Counted from the stretch's first letter, positions 8,435 to 18,508 are shown. The stretch: 64,000 bases of DNA from Candidatus Tidjanibacter gallistercoris (GCA_019114205.1 DXFY01000014.1:30606-94605), one strand, 5' to 3'. Notes: generated by a model not told the origin, from the letters alone. A program made the numbers and translations.

Positions 8435-9580
8435 TCATATCATCGTTTCTACCATGCGGCGCACCTCCCGGTCGCACGCGATGTAGTCCGCGATGTCGGG
8501 CGAGGGGACGTAGTCCGCCCGTTCGAGGGCCTGTTCGATAAGCCGGACGATGCGCTGGTAGCCGATGCGACCGCCGAGGAATGCCGCCACGGCCGCCTCG
8601 TTCGCCGCATTCATGGTGCAGGGCGCCGTTCCGCCGCGCTTCAGGCAGTCGTATGCGATGCCGAGCGCCGGAAACTTGTCGCCGTCCACCTCCTCGAAGG
8701 TGAATGCCGGCGTTTTCGCGAAGTCGAGGCGCCGGCCTCCGTAGTCCGGTCTTTCCGGAAAGGTGAGCGCGTACTGTATCGGCAGGCGCATGTCGGGCGT
8801 GCCGAGCTGCGCTTTGACGGCGCCGTCCTCGAATTCCACCATGGAGTGTACCACCGACTGGGGGTGTACGAGCACGTCGATGCGTTCGGCCGGGAAGCCG
8901 AACAGCCAGTGCGCTTCGATGACTTCGAATCCCTTGTTCACCATCGTGGACGAATCGACCGTTATCTTCGCGCCCATGCTCCAGTTGGGGTGCCGGAGCG
9001 CCTCTTCGACGGTCACTTCGCACAGCCGCTCCTTCGGCGTGCGCAGGAAAGGCCCCCCCGATGCGGTCAGGATGAGCCGCCGTGCCGGAGATACTTCGCC
9101 TACGAGGGACTGGAAAATGGCCGAGTGTTCCGAATCGACCGGCAGAATGCTCGCTCCGCTGCGCCCGGCCGCTTCGATGATTTGGCGGCCGGCAATCACG
9201 AGGCTTTCCTTGTTGGCTAAGGCCAGCTTCTTGCCCGTTTCAGCCGCCGCGAGCGACGGCATCATGCCTGCATAGCCTACCAGGGCATTCACCACCACGT
9301 CGGCGCTGCCGCCCCGGACGACCTGTTCGATGGCTTCGGCACCGGCGTAAACCTTTATCGGCAGGCGGGCGAGCGCAGCCCGCAGGTCGCCGTAGTACCG
9401 TTCGTCCGCGATGACGACGGCATCCGGTGCGAACTCCGCGGCCTGTTCGGCGAGCTGCCGCCAGTTCGTGCCTGCGGTGAGTACGGCCACCTCGAACCGG
9501 TCGCTCCGTGCACGGACGATGTTGAGCGTCTGTCTGCCGATGGAGCCGGTAGCGCCCAGCAGTGCTATCCTTTGTTTCAT
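8435..9580 (-). CDS. dxr: 1-deoxy-D-xylulose 5-phosphate reductoisomerase
   Basis: Second enzyme of the MEP isoprenoid pathway: it converts DXP to 2-C-methyl-D-erythritol 4-phosphate with NADPH. The frame is open far upstream, but the start is set at the ATG giving MKQRIALLGATGSIGRQ, which begins the NADPH Rossmann motif. The product is 381 aa, normal for the family. Visible motifs are NKESLVIAG, the metal/substrate motif VDSEHSAIFQ, and MGAKITVDSSTMVNKG with EAHWLF after it. It starts 8 bases after the stop of the upstream M23-like gene, so the two share a transcript that probably continues into rseP. Confidence 0.97.
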   Translation of the reverse strand: MKQRIALLGATGSIGRQTLNIVRARSDRFEVAVLTAGTNWRQLAEQAAEFAPDAVVIADERYYGDLRAALARLPIKVYAGAEAIEQVVRGGSADVVVNALVGYAGMMPSLAAAETGKKLALANKESLVIAGRQIIEAAGRSGASILPVDSEHSAIFQSLVGEVSPARRLILTASGGPFLRTPKERLCEVTVEEALRHPNWSMGAKITVDSSTMVNKGFEVIEAHWLFGFPAERIDVLVHPQSVVHSMVEFEDGAVKAQLGTPDMRLPIQYALTFPERPDYGGRRLDFAKTPAFTFEEVDGDKFPALGIAYDCLKRGGTAPCTMNAANEAAVAAFLGGRIGYQRIVRLIEQALERADYVPSPDIADYIACDREVRRMVETMI

Positions 9581-9588
9581 TTCCCTTT

Positions 9589-10491
9589 TTATTGGAATAT
9601 CACGTATTTTTCCGGGTCTACCGGACGACCGTCTGCCCACAGTTCGAAGATGAACTCGCCGGACGGACGTGTGGCGTTGTCCACGACGCCGGGTTCCAGA
9701 TAGCCGATGACCTCTCCCGCCTCCACGCGGTCGCCGACCCTTTTCAGCAACTGGGAATTGTGCTTGTAGAACGAAATATAGTTGTCGCCGTGTTGTATCT
9801 GGATGGTGTTGCCGTCCTCCGGCGTCCATTGGCTCATCACCACCGTGCCGGCTTGGGCGGCGACCACCTGCTGTGCCCCGGAGGGTACCACGCCCGTGCC
9901 GAACATGTTCTTTCCGGGGTCGAATGTCGCGATGACCCGTCCCTTGACCGGTGCGATGAATTCCATGCGCCGAACCACCGTCCCCGAAGGAGTGACCATC
10001 CCCTCGACCAGTGCGAAACGTCCGTCGCCTTCGAGCTGCGCGCGGAGCAGCGAATCGGCTTCGGAAGGGGGGACGAGCGTTTTCGCTTCGGCGAGGGTGT
10101 CGGCCGCGGCGGGTTGTTCGGCTGCGGTTGGCGTCCGGCCTTCCATGATGAGCGCGACATTGTCGCCGTATGCCTGCATGATGCGGATTTCGTTTTCGAG
10201 GGAATCGAGCCTTTGGATGTTCCGTATAAGAAGTTCCCGCGCCTTTTTGCCGGGGTATCCCGGCAGGGAATCGAGTACGGGAGTATAGACGACCGCGGTG
10301 ACCACTACCGCGAACATGACGAGCAGTACGCCGAGGATGGCCAGCGTCATGCGCATGGGACTGATGTACATGTACCACACTTCGCGGTCGAGCCCCCGGT
10401 CGCGTACGCTTACCCGGTGTTTCTTGGTGAAGTTCCGCATCAGGTATCCGAAACCGGTGCGTATCTTGTTGTTCTCTTTCTTCCTGCCCAT
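9589..10491 (-). CDS. M23 (LytM)-like membrane protein with degenerate zinc site
   Basis: A 300-aa membrane-anchored protein of the M23/LytM fold. After a basic cytoplasmic N-terminus, one transmembrane helix lies at about residues 48-70. A predicted coiled region follows (about 80-165), then a C-terminal LytM domain (about 175-300). Fold markers are IQHGDNYISFYKHNS and VEAGEVIGYLEP. The usual zinc ligands look lost: no HxxxD-type motif is present at the expected place, and the HxH of active enzymes is replaced by EFIFEL. It is therefore probably a non-catalytic LytM factor that activates an amidase, like EnvC or NlpD; that is inference. It heads the dxr-rseP gene group. Confidence 0.85.
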   Translation of the reverse strand: MGRKKENNKIRTGFGYLMRNFTKKHRVSVRDRGLDREVWYMYISPMRMTLAILGVLLVMFAVVVTAVVYTPVLDSLPGYPGKKARELLIRNIQRLDSLENEIRIMQAYGDNVALIMEGRTPTAAEQPAAADTLAEAKTLVPPSEADSLLRAQLEGDGRFALVEGMVTPSGTVVRRMEFIAPVKGRVIATFDPGKNMFGTGVVPSGAQQVVAAQAGTVVMSQWTPEDGNTIQIQHGDNYISFYKHNSQLLKRVGDRVEAGEVIGYLEPGVVDNATRPSGEFIFELWADGRPVDPEKYVIFQ

Positions 10492-10782
10492 GTGTCGGCG
10501 ATTGCTTTACAAAAGTAGTAAATTAATGCGAGTTTGTCCGTTCCGTCCGGACGATTTGCGGGCTGCGGTCCGCAGTGCGGGATGTCGTTGCGCGTCGGTT
10601 CCTGCCGCGGTCGGTTCCCTGCCGGGCGTGCGGGGGCTTCCGCCGTCCGGCATATTCCGGTTTGCGTCCCTCCAACAGCTTTATTACGTACATCCTTCGT
10701 GCCGGAGCGTGCAGGCTGCATCGGCCGGTGGGGAAGCAGCGGGTTCTTCTCCGGCTGCAGGATGCGGTGCCGGTTGGGGGAA
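10492..10782. other. Spacer between the M23-like gene and the zinc-ribbon gene's terminator
   Basis: About 290 bases before the hairpin at 10783. The only feature I recognise is the promoter element of the M23-like gene at its left end. The rest is GC-rich with no convincing reading frame. Confidence 0.45.
10510..10517 (-). promoter_or_regulatory. -7 box upstream of the M23-like gene
   Basis: On the minus strand TACTTTTG matches TAnnTTTG and lies 18 bases before the start codon, giving a very short leader. No TTTG is seen at the -33 position. Confidence 0.5.
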
Positions 10783-10823
10783 GTATGCGACAGGGCGCCT
10801 TTCTAAGGCGCCCTGTCGCATAC
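10783..10823 (-). terminator. 19-bp perfect hairpin after the zinc-ribbon gene
   Basis: Left arm 10783-10801 pairs without mismatch with 10805-10823 around a 3-base loop. It lies 20 bases past the stop of the minus-strand gene. There is no long T-tract, so it may end transcription through stem strength or protect the 3' end. Confidence 0.7.
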
Positions 10824-10843
10824 ATGGCTCCACAGCCGGGAAC

Positions 10844-11614
10844 CTATGCTTCCGTTTCGGTGTCGAGTTCGTCGGAAACGAGGATGCGGCCGCAGTATTC
10901 GCAGACGATGATTTTCTTGTTCTGCCTGATTTCGAACTGTCGCTGCGGCGGTATGCGGTTGAAGCATCCTCCGCACGCATCCCGCTTCACGGTGACTACG
11001 GCCAGTCCGTTGCGCACGTTGGAACGGATGCGCGAATAGGCCGTGAGCAGCCTTTCGTCGATTTTGCCGCGCGCACGGGCTTCCTCCTCTCTCAGACGGG
11101 CCATCTCGTCGGCTGTCTCCTGGTCGATGCTGTCGAGTTCGGCGCGTTTCGCTTCGAGGTCTATCTTCCGTTCTTCGAGTACGGTCACGGCGTCTTCCGC
11201 CTGTTTCTTCTTCACCTTGATTTCGGCGGTATACTCTTTGATGTGCTTGTCGTTGAGCTGTATCTGGAGTTCCTGGTATTCTATTTCCTTGCTTATGGCG
11301 TCGAATTCACGGTTGTTGCGGACGTTCTTCTGCTGCTCGTTGTATTTGGATATCTGTATCTTGGCCTGTTCGGTATCCTCCTTTGCCTGTTTGACCTGCA
11401 TGTTGAGTTCGTCGATGCCGCCCTTGATGTTGTCGATGCGCGTCTGGAGACCGGCCACTTCGTCCTCCAAATCCTGCACCTCGGTCGGCAGTACTCCTTT
11501 TATCTTATTGATAGCATCGATTTTGGAGTCGATTTTCTGGAGGTCGTAAAGCGCCATAATCTTCTCCTGCATCGAATAATCGACGGTGTCCGCCGTCTTT
11601 CTGCTTGTTGCCAT
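10844..11614 (-). CDS. C4-type zinc-ribbon coiled-coil protein
   Basis: A 256-aa member of the DUF164/zf-RING_7 family. About residues 15-190 form a long, charged coiled coil rich in Glu, Lys and Gln. The C-terminus is a zinc ribbon with two CxxC pairs, CGGC (about 215) and CEYC (about 239). Relatives in other phyla bind RNA or ribosome-associated factors, but the role is not settled. The gene follows the nif3-like gene by 19 bases, a neighbourhood seen in many bacteria and suggestive of shared function. Transcription probably ends at the 19-bp hairpin downstream. Confidence 0.88.
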   Translation of the reverse strand: MATSRKTADTVDYSMQEKIMALYDLQKIDSKIDAINKIKGVLPTEVQDLEDEVAGLQTRIDNIKGGIDELNMQVKQAKEDTEQAKIQISKYNEQQKNVRNNREFDAISKEIEYQELQIQLNDKHIKEYTAEIKVKKKQAEDAVTVLEERKIDLEAKRAELDSIDQETADEMARLREEEARARGKIDERLLTAYSRIRSNVRNGLAVVTVKRDACGGCFNRIPPQRQFEIRQNKKIIVCEYCGRILVSDELDTETEA

Positions 11615-11633
11615 ATATTTTTTCGTTAAATGC

Positions 11634-12422
11634 TTATACCAAATAGTTTACCGGATTGACCGACTGCACGCTCCTATGGAGTGCAAAATTAGGCATTTTT
11701 TTCCGAATAATTTCATGGATAAGGTCGATGGCGCAATATTCGCTCTCGAAATGGCCGATGTCGGCTATTACAAGGTCGCGGTCGGCGTCGAGGAAGTCGT
11801 TGTACTTGAAGTCTGCCGAAAGGTAGATGTCGGCTCCGGCCCGTTTTGCCTCGTGCATCAAGGATGCTCCGGCTCCGGTGCAGACTGCCGCCCGCCGGAC
11901 CGTCGGTTGCGTGAGAGCGCTGTACCGGATGCAGCCGACCGAAAGTCTGTCGCGCACCATGCGCAGGAATTCCGTCGTCGGTATCCCGCATTCCGTTTCG
12001 CCGACCACCCCGAATCCGGAACCGGGAACCCCCGTGTCGGTCGGCTCCAGCAGCATAACGTTCCGCAGCCCCAGCAGATTGCCCAGCTTGCGGCTCATTC
12101 CTTCCGGAGCGCTGTCGAGGTTGGTGTGGCAGGCATAGAGCGCGATTCCCTGCCGCAGGGCCAGGGCGACGGTGCGTTCGATGTAGGTGCTCCCTGTGAG
12201 GCGTTTCAGCGGATGGAAGATGACCGGATGGTGGGCGATGACGAGTCCGGCTCCGAGGGCGGCGGCTTCGGTCACGACGGCCTCGGTGATGTCCACGCAC
12301 AGCAGGGCGCTATCGGTTTCCGCATCGCCGTTGCCGACGAGGAGTCCGCTGTTGTCGTAATGCTCCTGGAGCGACAGGGGAGCCGCCTCTTCCAGGACGG
12401 CCGTAATTTCCTTTATCTTCAT
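11634..12422 (-). CDS. Nif3-like dinuclear metal centre hexameric protein
   Basis: Member of the Nif3/YbgI (DUF34) family, 262 aa from the chosen start. The frame extends 13 codons further, but the ATG at 12422 gives MKIKEITAVLEEAAP, the typical N-terminus. Metal-ligand motifs are visible: HYDNSGLLVG near residue 20, IAHHPVIFHP near 65-74, and HxxLD in ACHTNLDSAPEG. A second-half ligand set lies near DIGHFESE. The protein forms hexamers with a two-metal site. Related proteins have been linked to GTP cyclohydrolase-like or tetrahydrofolate repair reactions, but no firm role is assigned. It sits between a MerR regulator and the zinc-ribbon protein in one transcriptional direction. Confidence 0.93.
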   Translation of the reverse strand: MKIKEITAVLEEAAPLSLQEHYDNSGLLVGNGDAETDSALLCVDITEAVVTEAAALGAGLVIAHHPVIFHPLKRLTGSTYIERTVALALRQGIALYACHTNLDSAPEGMSRKLGNLLGLRNVMLLEPTDTGVPGSGFGVVGETECGIPTTEFLRMVRDRLSVGCIRYSALTQPTVRRAAVCTGAGASLMHEAKRAGADIYLSADFKYNDFLDADRDLVIADIGHFESEYCAIDLIHEIIRKKMPNFALHRSVQSVNPVNYLV

Positions 12423-12494
12423 ATCGATTCGGTTTGTCGGTTCGGTGTCCGGCGGCGCCATGCCCTTTCGGGGGGCGGGACGGCTTGGAACATA

Positions 12495-13214
12495 TCAGAA
12501 AAGCGTCTGTTCGATGGCCTGCACTTTCGGTTTCGGCTCCTCTTCCGGCGCCTCTTCGCCTGCGGCAGCTTCGCCGGCGAAGGCCGCCTTCGCCGATTCG
12601 AAGCCGTCATCCGCCGCGGCCGCTCCCGCCTGCAGCAGTTCCAGCGGCACGGCTACTTCGAATAGTACCTGTTCCTCGAAAGGCGGCCGGGAGGAGGCCG
12701 GAGCTGCGGCACCGTCTGCCGGTTGTTCGGTACGCCCGGCTGTTTCCCGTGCGCTGTTTGTCAGCGCACCGCCCTCCTCCTCTCCCGTGGAGTATGATTT
12801 TACGGCATCGCCTGCGGCCTGCGGCATCGCTTCGTCCGCAAGGTCGTCGGTGTCGTCGTCCACCGTCTGCCCTTCGTAGGCGAGGTCTTGTTTGATTTCG
12901 AGCAGAATGGCGCGTATGTTCATCAGCCGTTCGGTAATCTCCGCGTCGCGGTCCACCTCCTTACGGTAGTCGCGGATGTGTTTGCGGGCGACCTCGATTT
13001 TCATGTTCCGCTCTTTGAGCAGGTGGTAGATGATGCGGATGTTGTCCACGTCCTTCGGGGTGAAGAGGCGGTTGCCCTTCTTGTTCCGGTGCGGTTTGAG
13101 GATATCGAACTCCTGCTCCCAGTAGCGCAGCAGCGAGGGATTCACGTCGAACATCTCCGCCACTTCGCCCATGGAGTAGTAGATTTTGCCTTTCTTATGG
13201 TTTATCTCCTGCAT
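12495..13214 (-). CDS. MerR-family transcriptional regulator
   Basis: A 239-aa DNA-binding protein. The start is placed at the ATG of MQEINHKKGKIYYS; twelve more upstream codons are open but unlike the family. Residues about 12-80 form the MerR winged helix: YYSMGEVAEMFDVNPSLLRYWE is split by a clear turn and followed by the wing motif NKKGNRLFTPKDVDNI. A helix at about 85-120 should mediate dimerisation. The remaining 120 residues are acidic and Ala/Glu-rich with no effector Cys motif, so this is not a typical metal sensor. Bacteroidota carry this short-helix MerR type near nif3-like genes; the target is unknown. It begins the MerR, nif3-like and zinc-ribbon gene group. Confidence 0.88.
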   Translation of the reverse strand: MQEINHKKGKIYYSMGEVAEMFDVNPSLLRYWEQEFDILKPHRNKKGNRLFTPKDVDNIRIIYHLLKERNMKIEVARKHIRDYRKEVDRDAEITERLMNIRAILLEIKQDLAYEGQTVDDDTDDLADEAMPQAAGDAVKSYSTGEEEGGALTNSARETAGRTEQPADGAAAPASSRPPFEEQVLFEVAVPLELLQAGAAAADDGFESAKAAFAGEAAAGEEAPEEEPKPKVQAIEQTLF

Positions 13215-13328
13215 AGTCGGTCGGGTTGGGGGTGACTGAAAACGCCGCAATTTACGAAAAAAACGCCGAACCGCCCCATGCCGGAAGCCGAAGGTGCATT
13301 CCCGCTTTGCAGCAGGCTCCCTTGTCCC

Positions 13329-14666
13329 TCACCGGTTCGCAGCGGAACGGTGTTCGCCGCGAACGCGGCAGGCGTCGTAATCCACGGTAAGTACATCGAA
13401 GGCCGTAACGAAATCCGTGCCCAGCGAACCGTATTCCGTACCGGCCGCGGCTCCCGCGCCGCCGTCCGGGAGGACATCGGTATCGTGCAGCGTGAAGGGA
13501 ATGCTGTCCAGCATCAGTTCCAGCGAAGGCATCCGATAGCAGACGGTTTCCACGATACCTGCGAAACCGCCTATCCGTACCGTATCCCGTATGCCGCGGG
13601 CGTCGACCTCGTTCCGGAACTTTTCGTAGAAAGACGGGTAGCATGTCGTCGAGACGTTTCCCGTATCGAAATGGAAGAGCAGCGGGATGTCTCCGGCGAA
13701 GATGCGGATGTAGGGCTGGAAGCTGTTCAGCATCATGTTCGCCGTCTCTTCAGTCCCGTCCGTGTGCAGCGTGGGCTTGGCGGGGAAGACGATGCGCCGC
13801 GTGCGGTTGTCGATGGCGAAACTGCCCGCCTTGCGCATGAAAGCATTGCCGAGCACCGCACTGATGACTTCGATGGTGTCCGTCGCCGGGTCGGGTGGCG
13901 ACACCAGGAAGACGGGGTTCCGCATCACGATGCCGCCCACCTCGATGCTGTCGGTCACGCCGAGGCCGACCGTTCCCCATTCGATGCCCGCCACGGGTAT
14001 CGAGTCGGCGATTATCCGGATGCCGTTCGCGCGGGCAAAAGCCTCGGAAACGAAGTTGAACTGTGCCGCGCCCGTGTCGAAGACGAAATCGCGGATGTTG
14101 CCGCCGATGCGTACCGGGACGGTCATGATACGGCCCCGCCCGATGCTGTCGAGCCGGTAAGGTACCGATGCCGCACGGTCGGGCATGACGAGCTGCGGGG
14201 CGGGATGTCTGGCTAAGGCGTGACCCGTTCGCCGGAGAAATTCGAGACTGAAGCGCAGGCCGTCGGGCAGACTGCCGCCCGCACCGGCAATGAAACCGTC
14301 CGCAAGTTCCGCAGCTTCGGCGTACCGGTCGAGCATGAAGAGGTCGAGCAGGGACATGAATACCATACTCGTGGTATTGTCGGGGCCGAGTTCGCCGCCG
14401 TATGTCTCCAGCAGTTCCGTTGCGGCGGCGAGCGCCTCTTCCGGACGGTTGAACCAGGTGCCGGTCAGGGTCGCCGCGATGCCCCGCAGTACGGGCGAGG
14501 CGATGCTGTCTCCCATTTTGGAGAACGCTTCGTGCAGCGCGAAACAGTCGCCGGCATCCAGCAGGCGGGCGATGTGCCGGTCGGTTTCCTGGGCTTCCGC
14601 CGATGCGGGCCCTATCGCCGCGGCGAGCAGCAGCAAAAGATGCAATACGTATTTCATGACGTTCAT
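13329..14666 (-). CDS. Secreted retropepsin-like aspartic protease
   Basis: A 445-aa exported protein with a signal peptide (MNVMKYVLHLLLLLAAAIG). Two aspartic protease half-sites lie in one chain: FVFDTGAAQFNFVS (about residue 215) and LFHFDTGNVSTT (about residue 345). The N-terminal 170 residues look helical and repeat-like. Two DTG sites suggest an intramolecular pseudo-dimer, unlike retroviral proteases that dimerise from separate chains. Substrate is unknown; relatives in Bacteroidota are annotated as clan AA proteases. The start could also be the ATG three codons downstream (14657). It is divergent from the riboflavin kinase gene, with a recognisable promoter for each. Confidence 0.87.
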   Translation of the reverse strand: MNVMKYVLHLLLLLAAAIGPASAEAQETDRHIARLLDAGDCFALHEAFSKMGDSIASPVLRGIAATLTGTWFNRPEEALAAATELLETYGGELGPDNTTSMVFMSLLDLFMLDRYAEAAELADGFIAGAGGSLPDGLRFSLEFLRRTGHALARHPAPQLVMPDRAASVPYRLDSIGRGRIMTVPVRIGGNIRDFVFDTGAAQFNFVSEAFARANGIRIIADSIPVAGIEWGTVGLGVTDSIEVGGIVMRNPVFLVSPPDPATDTIEVISAVLGNAFMRKAGSFAIDNRTRRIVFPAKPTLHTDGTEETANMMLNSFQPYIRIFAGDIPLLFHFDTGNVSTTCYPSFYEKFRNEVDARGIRDTVRIGGFAGIVETVCYRMPSLELMLDSIPFTLHDTDVLPDGGAGAAAGTEYGSLGTDFVTAFDVLTVDYDACRVRGEHRSAANR

Positions 14667-14724
14667 CGTTTGTCGGAGCAGTCGGCAGCCGGAACTTCGT
14701 GCCCGGCCGTCGATGCCGCAGCTG

Positions 14725-14755
14725 TAAAGATAAACATGATGGTGCTGCCGTGCAA
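14725..14755 (-). promoter_or_regulatory. Promoter of the aspartic protease gene
   Basis: On the minus strand TTG (14753-14755) is followed after 20 bases by TATCTTTA (14725-14732), one mismatch from TAnnTTTG. The leader would be about 55 bases. Confidence 0.55.
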
Positions 14756-14798
14756 GAACTAAAACGAAACAGGGCGCATGGGGCACGGCATATTTTCC

Positions 14799-14806
14799 TA
14801 CCTTTG
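14799..14806 (+). promoter_or_regulatory. -7 box of the riboflavin kinase gene
   Basis: TACCTTTG matches TAnnTTTG and ends 20 bases before the start codon. No clear -33 element. Confidence 0.55.
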
Positions 14807-14826
14807 TTCCGTAAAAGGATTCGAAT

Positions 14827-15207
14827 ATGGTGCACAAGATAAGAGGGGCGGTGGTGCGCGGCAACAGCATCGGCCGCAGGCTCGGTTTTCCCACCGCAAA
14901 TATTCCCGTTGCGGCGGAGGTGCCCGTGCAGGACGGGGTGTATGCGGCCGAGGCGCGCGTGGACGGAACGCTTTACCGCGCCATGGTGAACATAGGGACG
15001 AGGCCCACCGTGGGCGACGGTGCGGGCCGGTTCGCGGAAGCGAACCTGTTCGGTTTCGACGGCGACCTGTACGGCAGGCCGGTCGTCCTCTTCCTGTTGG
15101 CGTACATCCGGCCCGAACGCAGGTTCGATAGCCTCGATGCTCTGAAGGAACAGCTTGCTGCCGACCGGAAGACGGTTTCGGAATATTTTGAAAATGCGGC
15201 AGGTTGA
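14827..15207 (+). CDS. Stand-alone riboflavin kinase domain
   Basis: A 126-aa protein matching only the C-terminal flavokinase half of bacterial RibF; it should phosphorylate riboflavin to FMN with ATP. Key motifs are the nucleotide/flavin loop GRRLGFPTANI (about residues 16-26), MVNIGTRPTV (about 55-64), the Glu of FAEANLFGFDGDLYG (about 70-84), and RRFDSLDALKEQL near the end. Most bacterial RibF proteins are about 310 aa and also carry an N-terminal FAD synthetase; that half is absent and the region upstream is intergenic. A promoter and an RBS-like AAAGGAT fit this start, so the gene looks intact rather than truncated. FAD synthesis would need another protein. Confidence 0.88.
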   Translation: MVHKIRGAVVRGNSIGRRLGFPTANIPVAAEVPVQDGVYAAEARVDGTLYRAMVNIGTRPTVGDGAGRFAEANLFGFDGDLYGRPVVLFLLAYIRPERRFDSLDALKEQLAADRKTVSEYFENAAG

Positions 15208-15318
15208 TGTTGCGATTTTTATGGTTTCGACGCGGCATTTGCTTTTTATATAAAAATATATGGCTGCCTTAGTGTAGTTTTTGATTAATTAATCTGTAAT
15301 TGATAAAAAATATTAAAA

Positions 15319-16737
<1,419 letters not shown>

Positions 16738-16762
16738 CGCGACACGAAGCGAAAGATGCTAA

Positions 16763-16792
16763 AACTCCCGGTGCCCGCAGGTACCGGGAGTT
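16763..16792 (+). terminator. Hairpin after ahcY
   Basis: A 10-bp perfect stem (16763-16772 with 16783-16792), 10-base loop, followed by a T-rich stretch, 25 bases past the ahcY stop. Confidence 0.7.
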
Positions 16793-17216
16793 CATTTCGA
16801 TGAAGGTTCCGGCCGGCCGTGCTTCGTTCGCCGCATCGACGGATTTGCAGGCATCCGTTATCGCACATGCCGACAGACGGCATCCCTCCCGCTGCTTCGG
16901 AACGTGCAGTGTCCGGCATTCCTGTGCGGAAGCTGTGAAGCGGTGAAGGGGACGTCGCCCCTTTGCAGTCTCGGTGCGCATCCTGCCGTTTCGGAAAATG
17001 GTGCGCGGAATATCGGAGGGGGCGGTTCGGAGCATTGGTCGGCTGCTTCCGGCAGCGGAAACGGAACAGGAAACGGGGCGTTCCGTGTCGCGGTGGTGTG
17101 CGGAGGCTTCCCTATTCCTCTCCGAGGGACGGTCTTTTGCCTTCTTTGCGGCTTGCCGGCGGCAGCGGGAGCGAAGCTTCTGGCGGTGTACATTGCCAGA
17201 GGCTTGCAGTTTCGTC
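16793..17216. other. Gene-free spacer between convergent ahcY and the exporter
   Basis: About 420 bases of GC-rich sequence. I see no recognisable protein, RNA gene or promoter. Confidence 0.45.
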
Positions 17217-17741
17217 CTATTTCGCCAGGGGCTGTTCCCTTCGCGGCGCGGTCCATGTTTTCCGCCGCGTCATGGAGTAGGCTTTTTTGGGAAAAAGGAA
17301 GATAACCAGCGTGGCGCCACCTGCGAGCAGGAAGACGACGCTGACGGTCACCGTCGCATTGACGAAGAATTGGTTGATGTAGAGTTCCGCCGCGGTGTAG
17401 TCGCCCAGATGCTGCATCAGTTTGACGAGGGCATAAACGCTTTTGTAGGCATACATGCCCGGAATCATCGGCAGCAGTGCGGGAATGTAAAGCACCGTGA
17501 GCGGACAGTGCGACAGGCGTCCGAACCAAAGCGCGAGCAGCCCGATGGTCATCGAGGCGCAGAACGATGCTGTGGCGATATCCATTCCTCCGTAGTGCAT
17601 CAGCGTGTAGCGCAGCGCGTGCCCCGCTGCGGCGAGGACGGCGATGTATGTGAATGCCCGCCGCGGCGGATGGGAGATGGCACCGAAACCGATTGCGGCG
17701 ACGGCAGCGAGCAATCCGTCCGTAATGATGTCCGTTATCAT
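17217..17741 (-). CDS. ThrE-type exporter subunit, YjjB-like (DUF3815)
   Basis: A 174-aa hydrophobic protein with about five membrane helices, matching the C-terminal half (ThrE_2/DUF3815) of threonine/serine exporters. The motif YIPALLPMIPGMYAYK with its conserved proline-glycine turn is the family hallmark. The start codon is placed where it overlaps the stop of the upstream partner by four bases (ATGA), indicating translational coupling. In Corynebacterium both halves form one ThrE protein; here, as with E. coli YjjP/YjjB, they are separate genes. The likely role is proton-coupled export of small amino acids or dicarboxylates; the substrate is not shown by sequence. Confidence 0.88.
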   Translation of the reverse strand: MITDIITDGLLAAVAAIGFGAISHPPRRAFTYIAVLAAAGHALRYTLMHYGGMDIATASFCASMTIGLLALWFGRLSHCPLTVLYIPALLPMIPGMYAYKSVYALVKLMQHLGDYTAAELYINQFFVNATVTVSVVFLLAGGATLVIFLFPKKAYSMTRRKTWTAPRREQPLAK

Positions 17742-18508
17742 AGCAGGTTTTTCATGAACAGAAGCAGGGGTACGGCCAAGCCCGTAGCGATGCAGATGAC
17801 CAGCAGCGTGGCCTGAATAAGGCGCGAGGTGCCCGTGACCGTATGTCCTTCGAGGATGTCGATGATGCCGTTGATGAGCGGTACGCCCGGAATGAGGAAG
17901 AGTACGCTCGTACCGATGGCGATGTTCGGCGTCCAGCCGGGAATGAGTGTCAGGGAAGCGAACATGGAGGCGGCGAAGGCCGACACCATGAAAACGATGA
18001 AGTGGTTGTAATGGCGTTTCTGCATCTGCTGGCGGATGAACATGCCCAGCAGCGTGGCCAGAACTACTGCCGCCACGGCGCCCCACGACCCGCCGAACAG
18101 CCTGCAAAAGGCGCCGTTTGCCAGCCCCACGAGGACGAGTATCCGGTAGGGCGACATTTTCGGACGGGCAATGATTTCCCGATACCGTGCTTTCAGCTCG
18201 GCCAGCGGCATGTGGGTGTCGTAGGCCTCCCAGCTCAGCGCGCTGAGTTCGGAGTTGTATTCGAAGGAGATGGGAAGCGCCGGTATGGAGAGTACCTCGG
18301 TATTGACACTGCCCGTGTCCGCGTCGTCGAATACGGTGAGCACGATGGTTTTGGACAGCGTCGTCATGTGTATCCGCAGGCCGAAGGCCTCGCCGATGCG
18401 CGACGAGTTCCGCAGCACACGCGAGGTATGCACGCCCGAACCGAGCAGGCACGTCGCGTATTCGGCTATGAACCCCGTTATCTCTTTCAGTTCCTCGTTC
18501 GTTTTCAT
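17738..18508 (-). CDS. ThrE-type exporter subunit, YjjP-like (DUF1212)
   Basis: A 256-aa protein. The first 115 residues are a soluble domain of the DUF1212/ThrE type, containing the conserved segment LLGSGVHTSRVLRNSSRIGE. Five membrane helices follow, with the motif FLIPGVPLINGIIDILEGH, which mirrors the PMIPG motif of its partner. Translation starts at the ATG of MKTNEELKEITGF; 48 upstream codons are open but unlike the family and contain the promoter. It forms a two-gene unit with the YjjB-like gene (4-base overlap). Both subunits are expected to build one inner-membrane exporter. Confidence 0.9.
   Translation of the reverse strand: MKTNEELKEITGFIAEYATCLLGSGVHTSRVLRNSSRIGEAFGLRIHMTTLSKTIVLTVFDDADTGSVNTEVLSIPALPISFEYNSELSALSWEAYDTHMPLAELKARYREIIARPKMSPYRILVLVGLANGAFCRLFGGSWGAVAAVVLATLLGMFIRQQMQKRHYNHFIVFMVSAFAASMFASLTLIPGWTPNIAIGTSVLFLIPGVPLINGIIDILEGHTVTGTSRLIQATLLVICIATGLAVPLLLFMKNLL

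Noticed and set aside
15208..15318. Possible SAM or SAH riboswitch before ahcY
   Set aside because: The 110-base AT-rich leader shows no stem arrangement that I can match to a known riboswitch.
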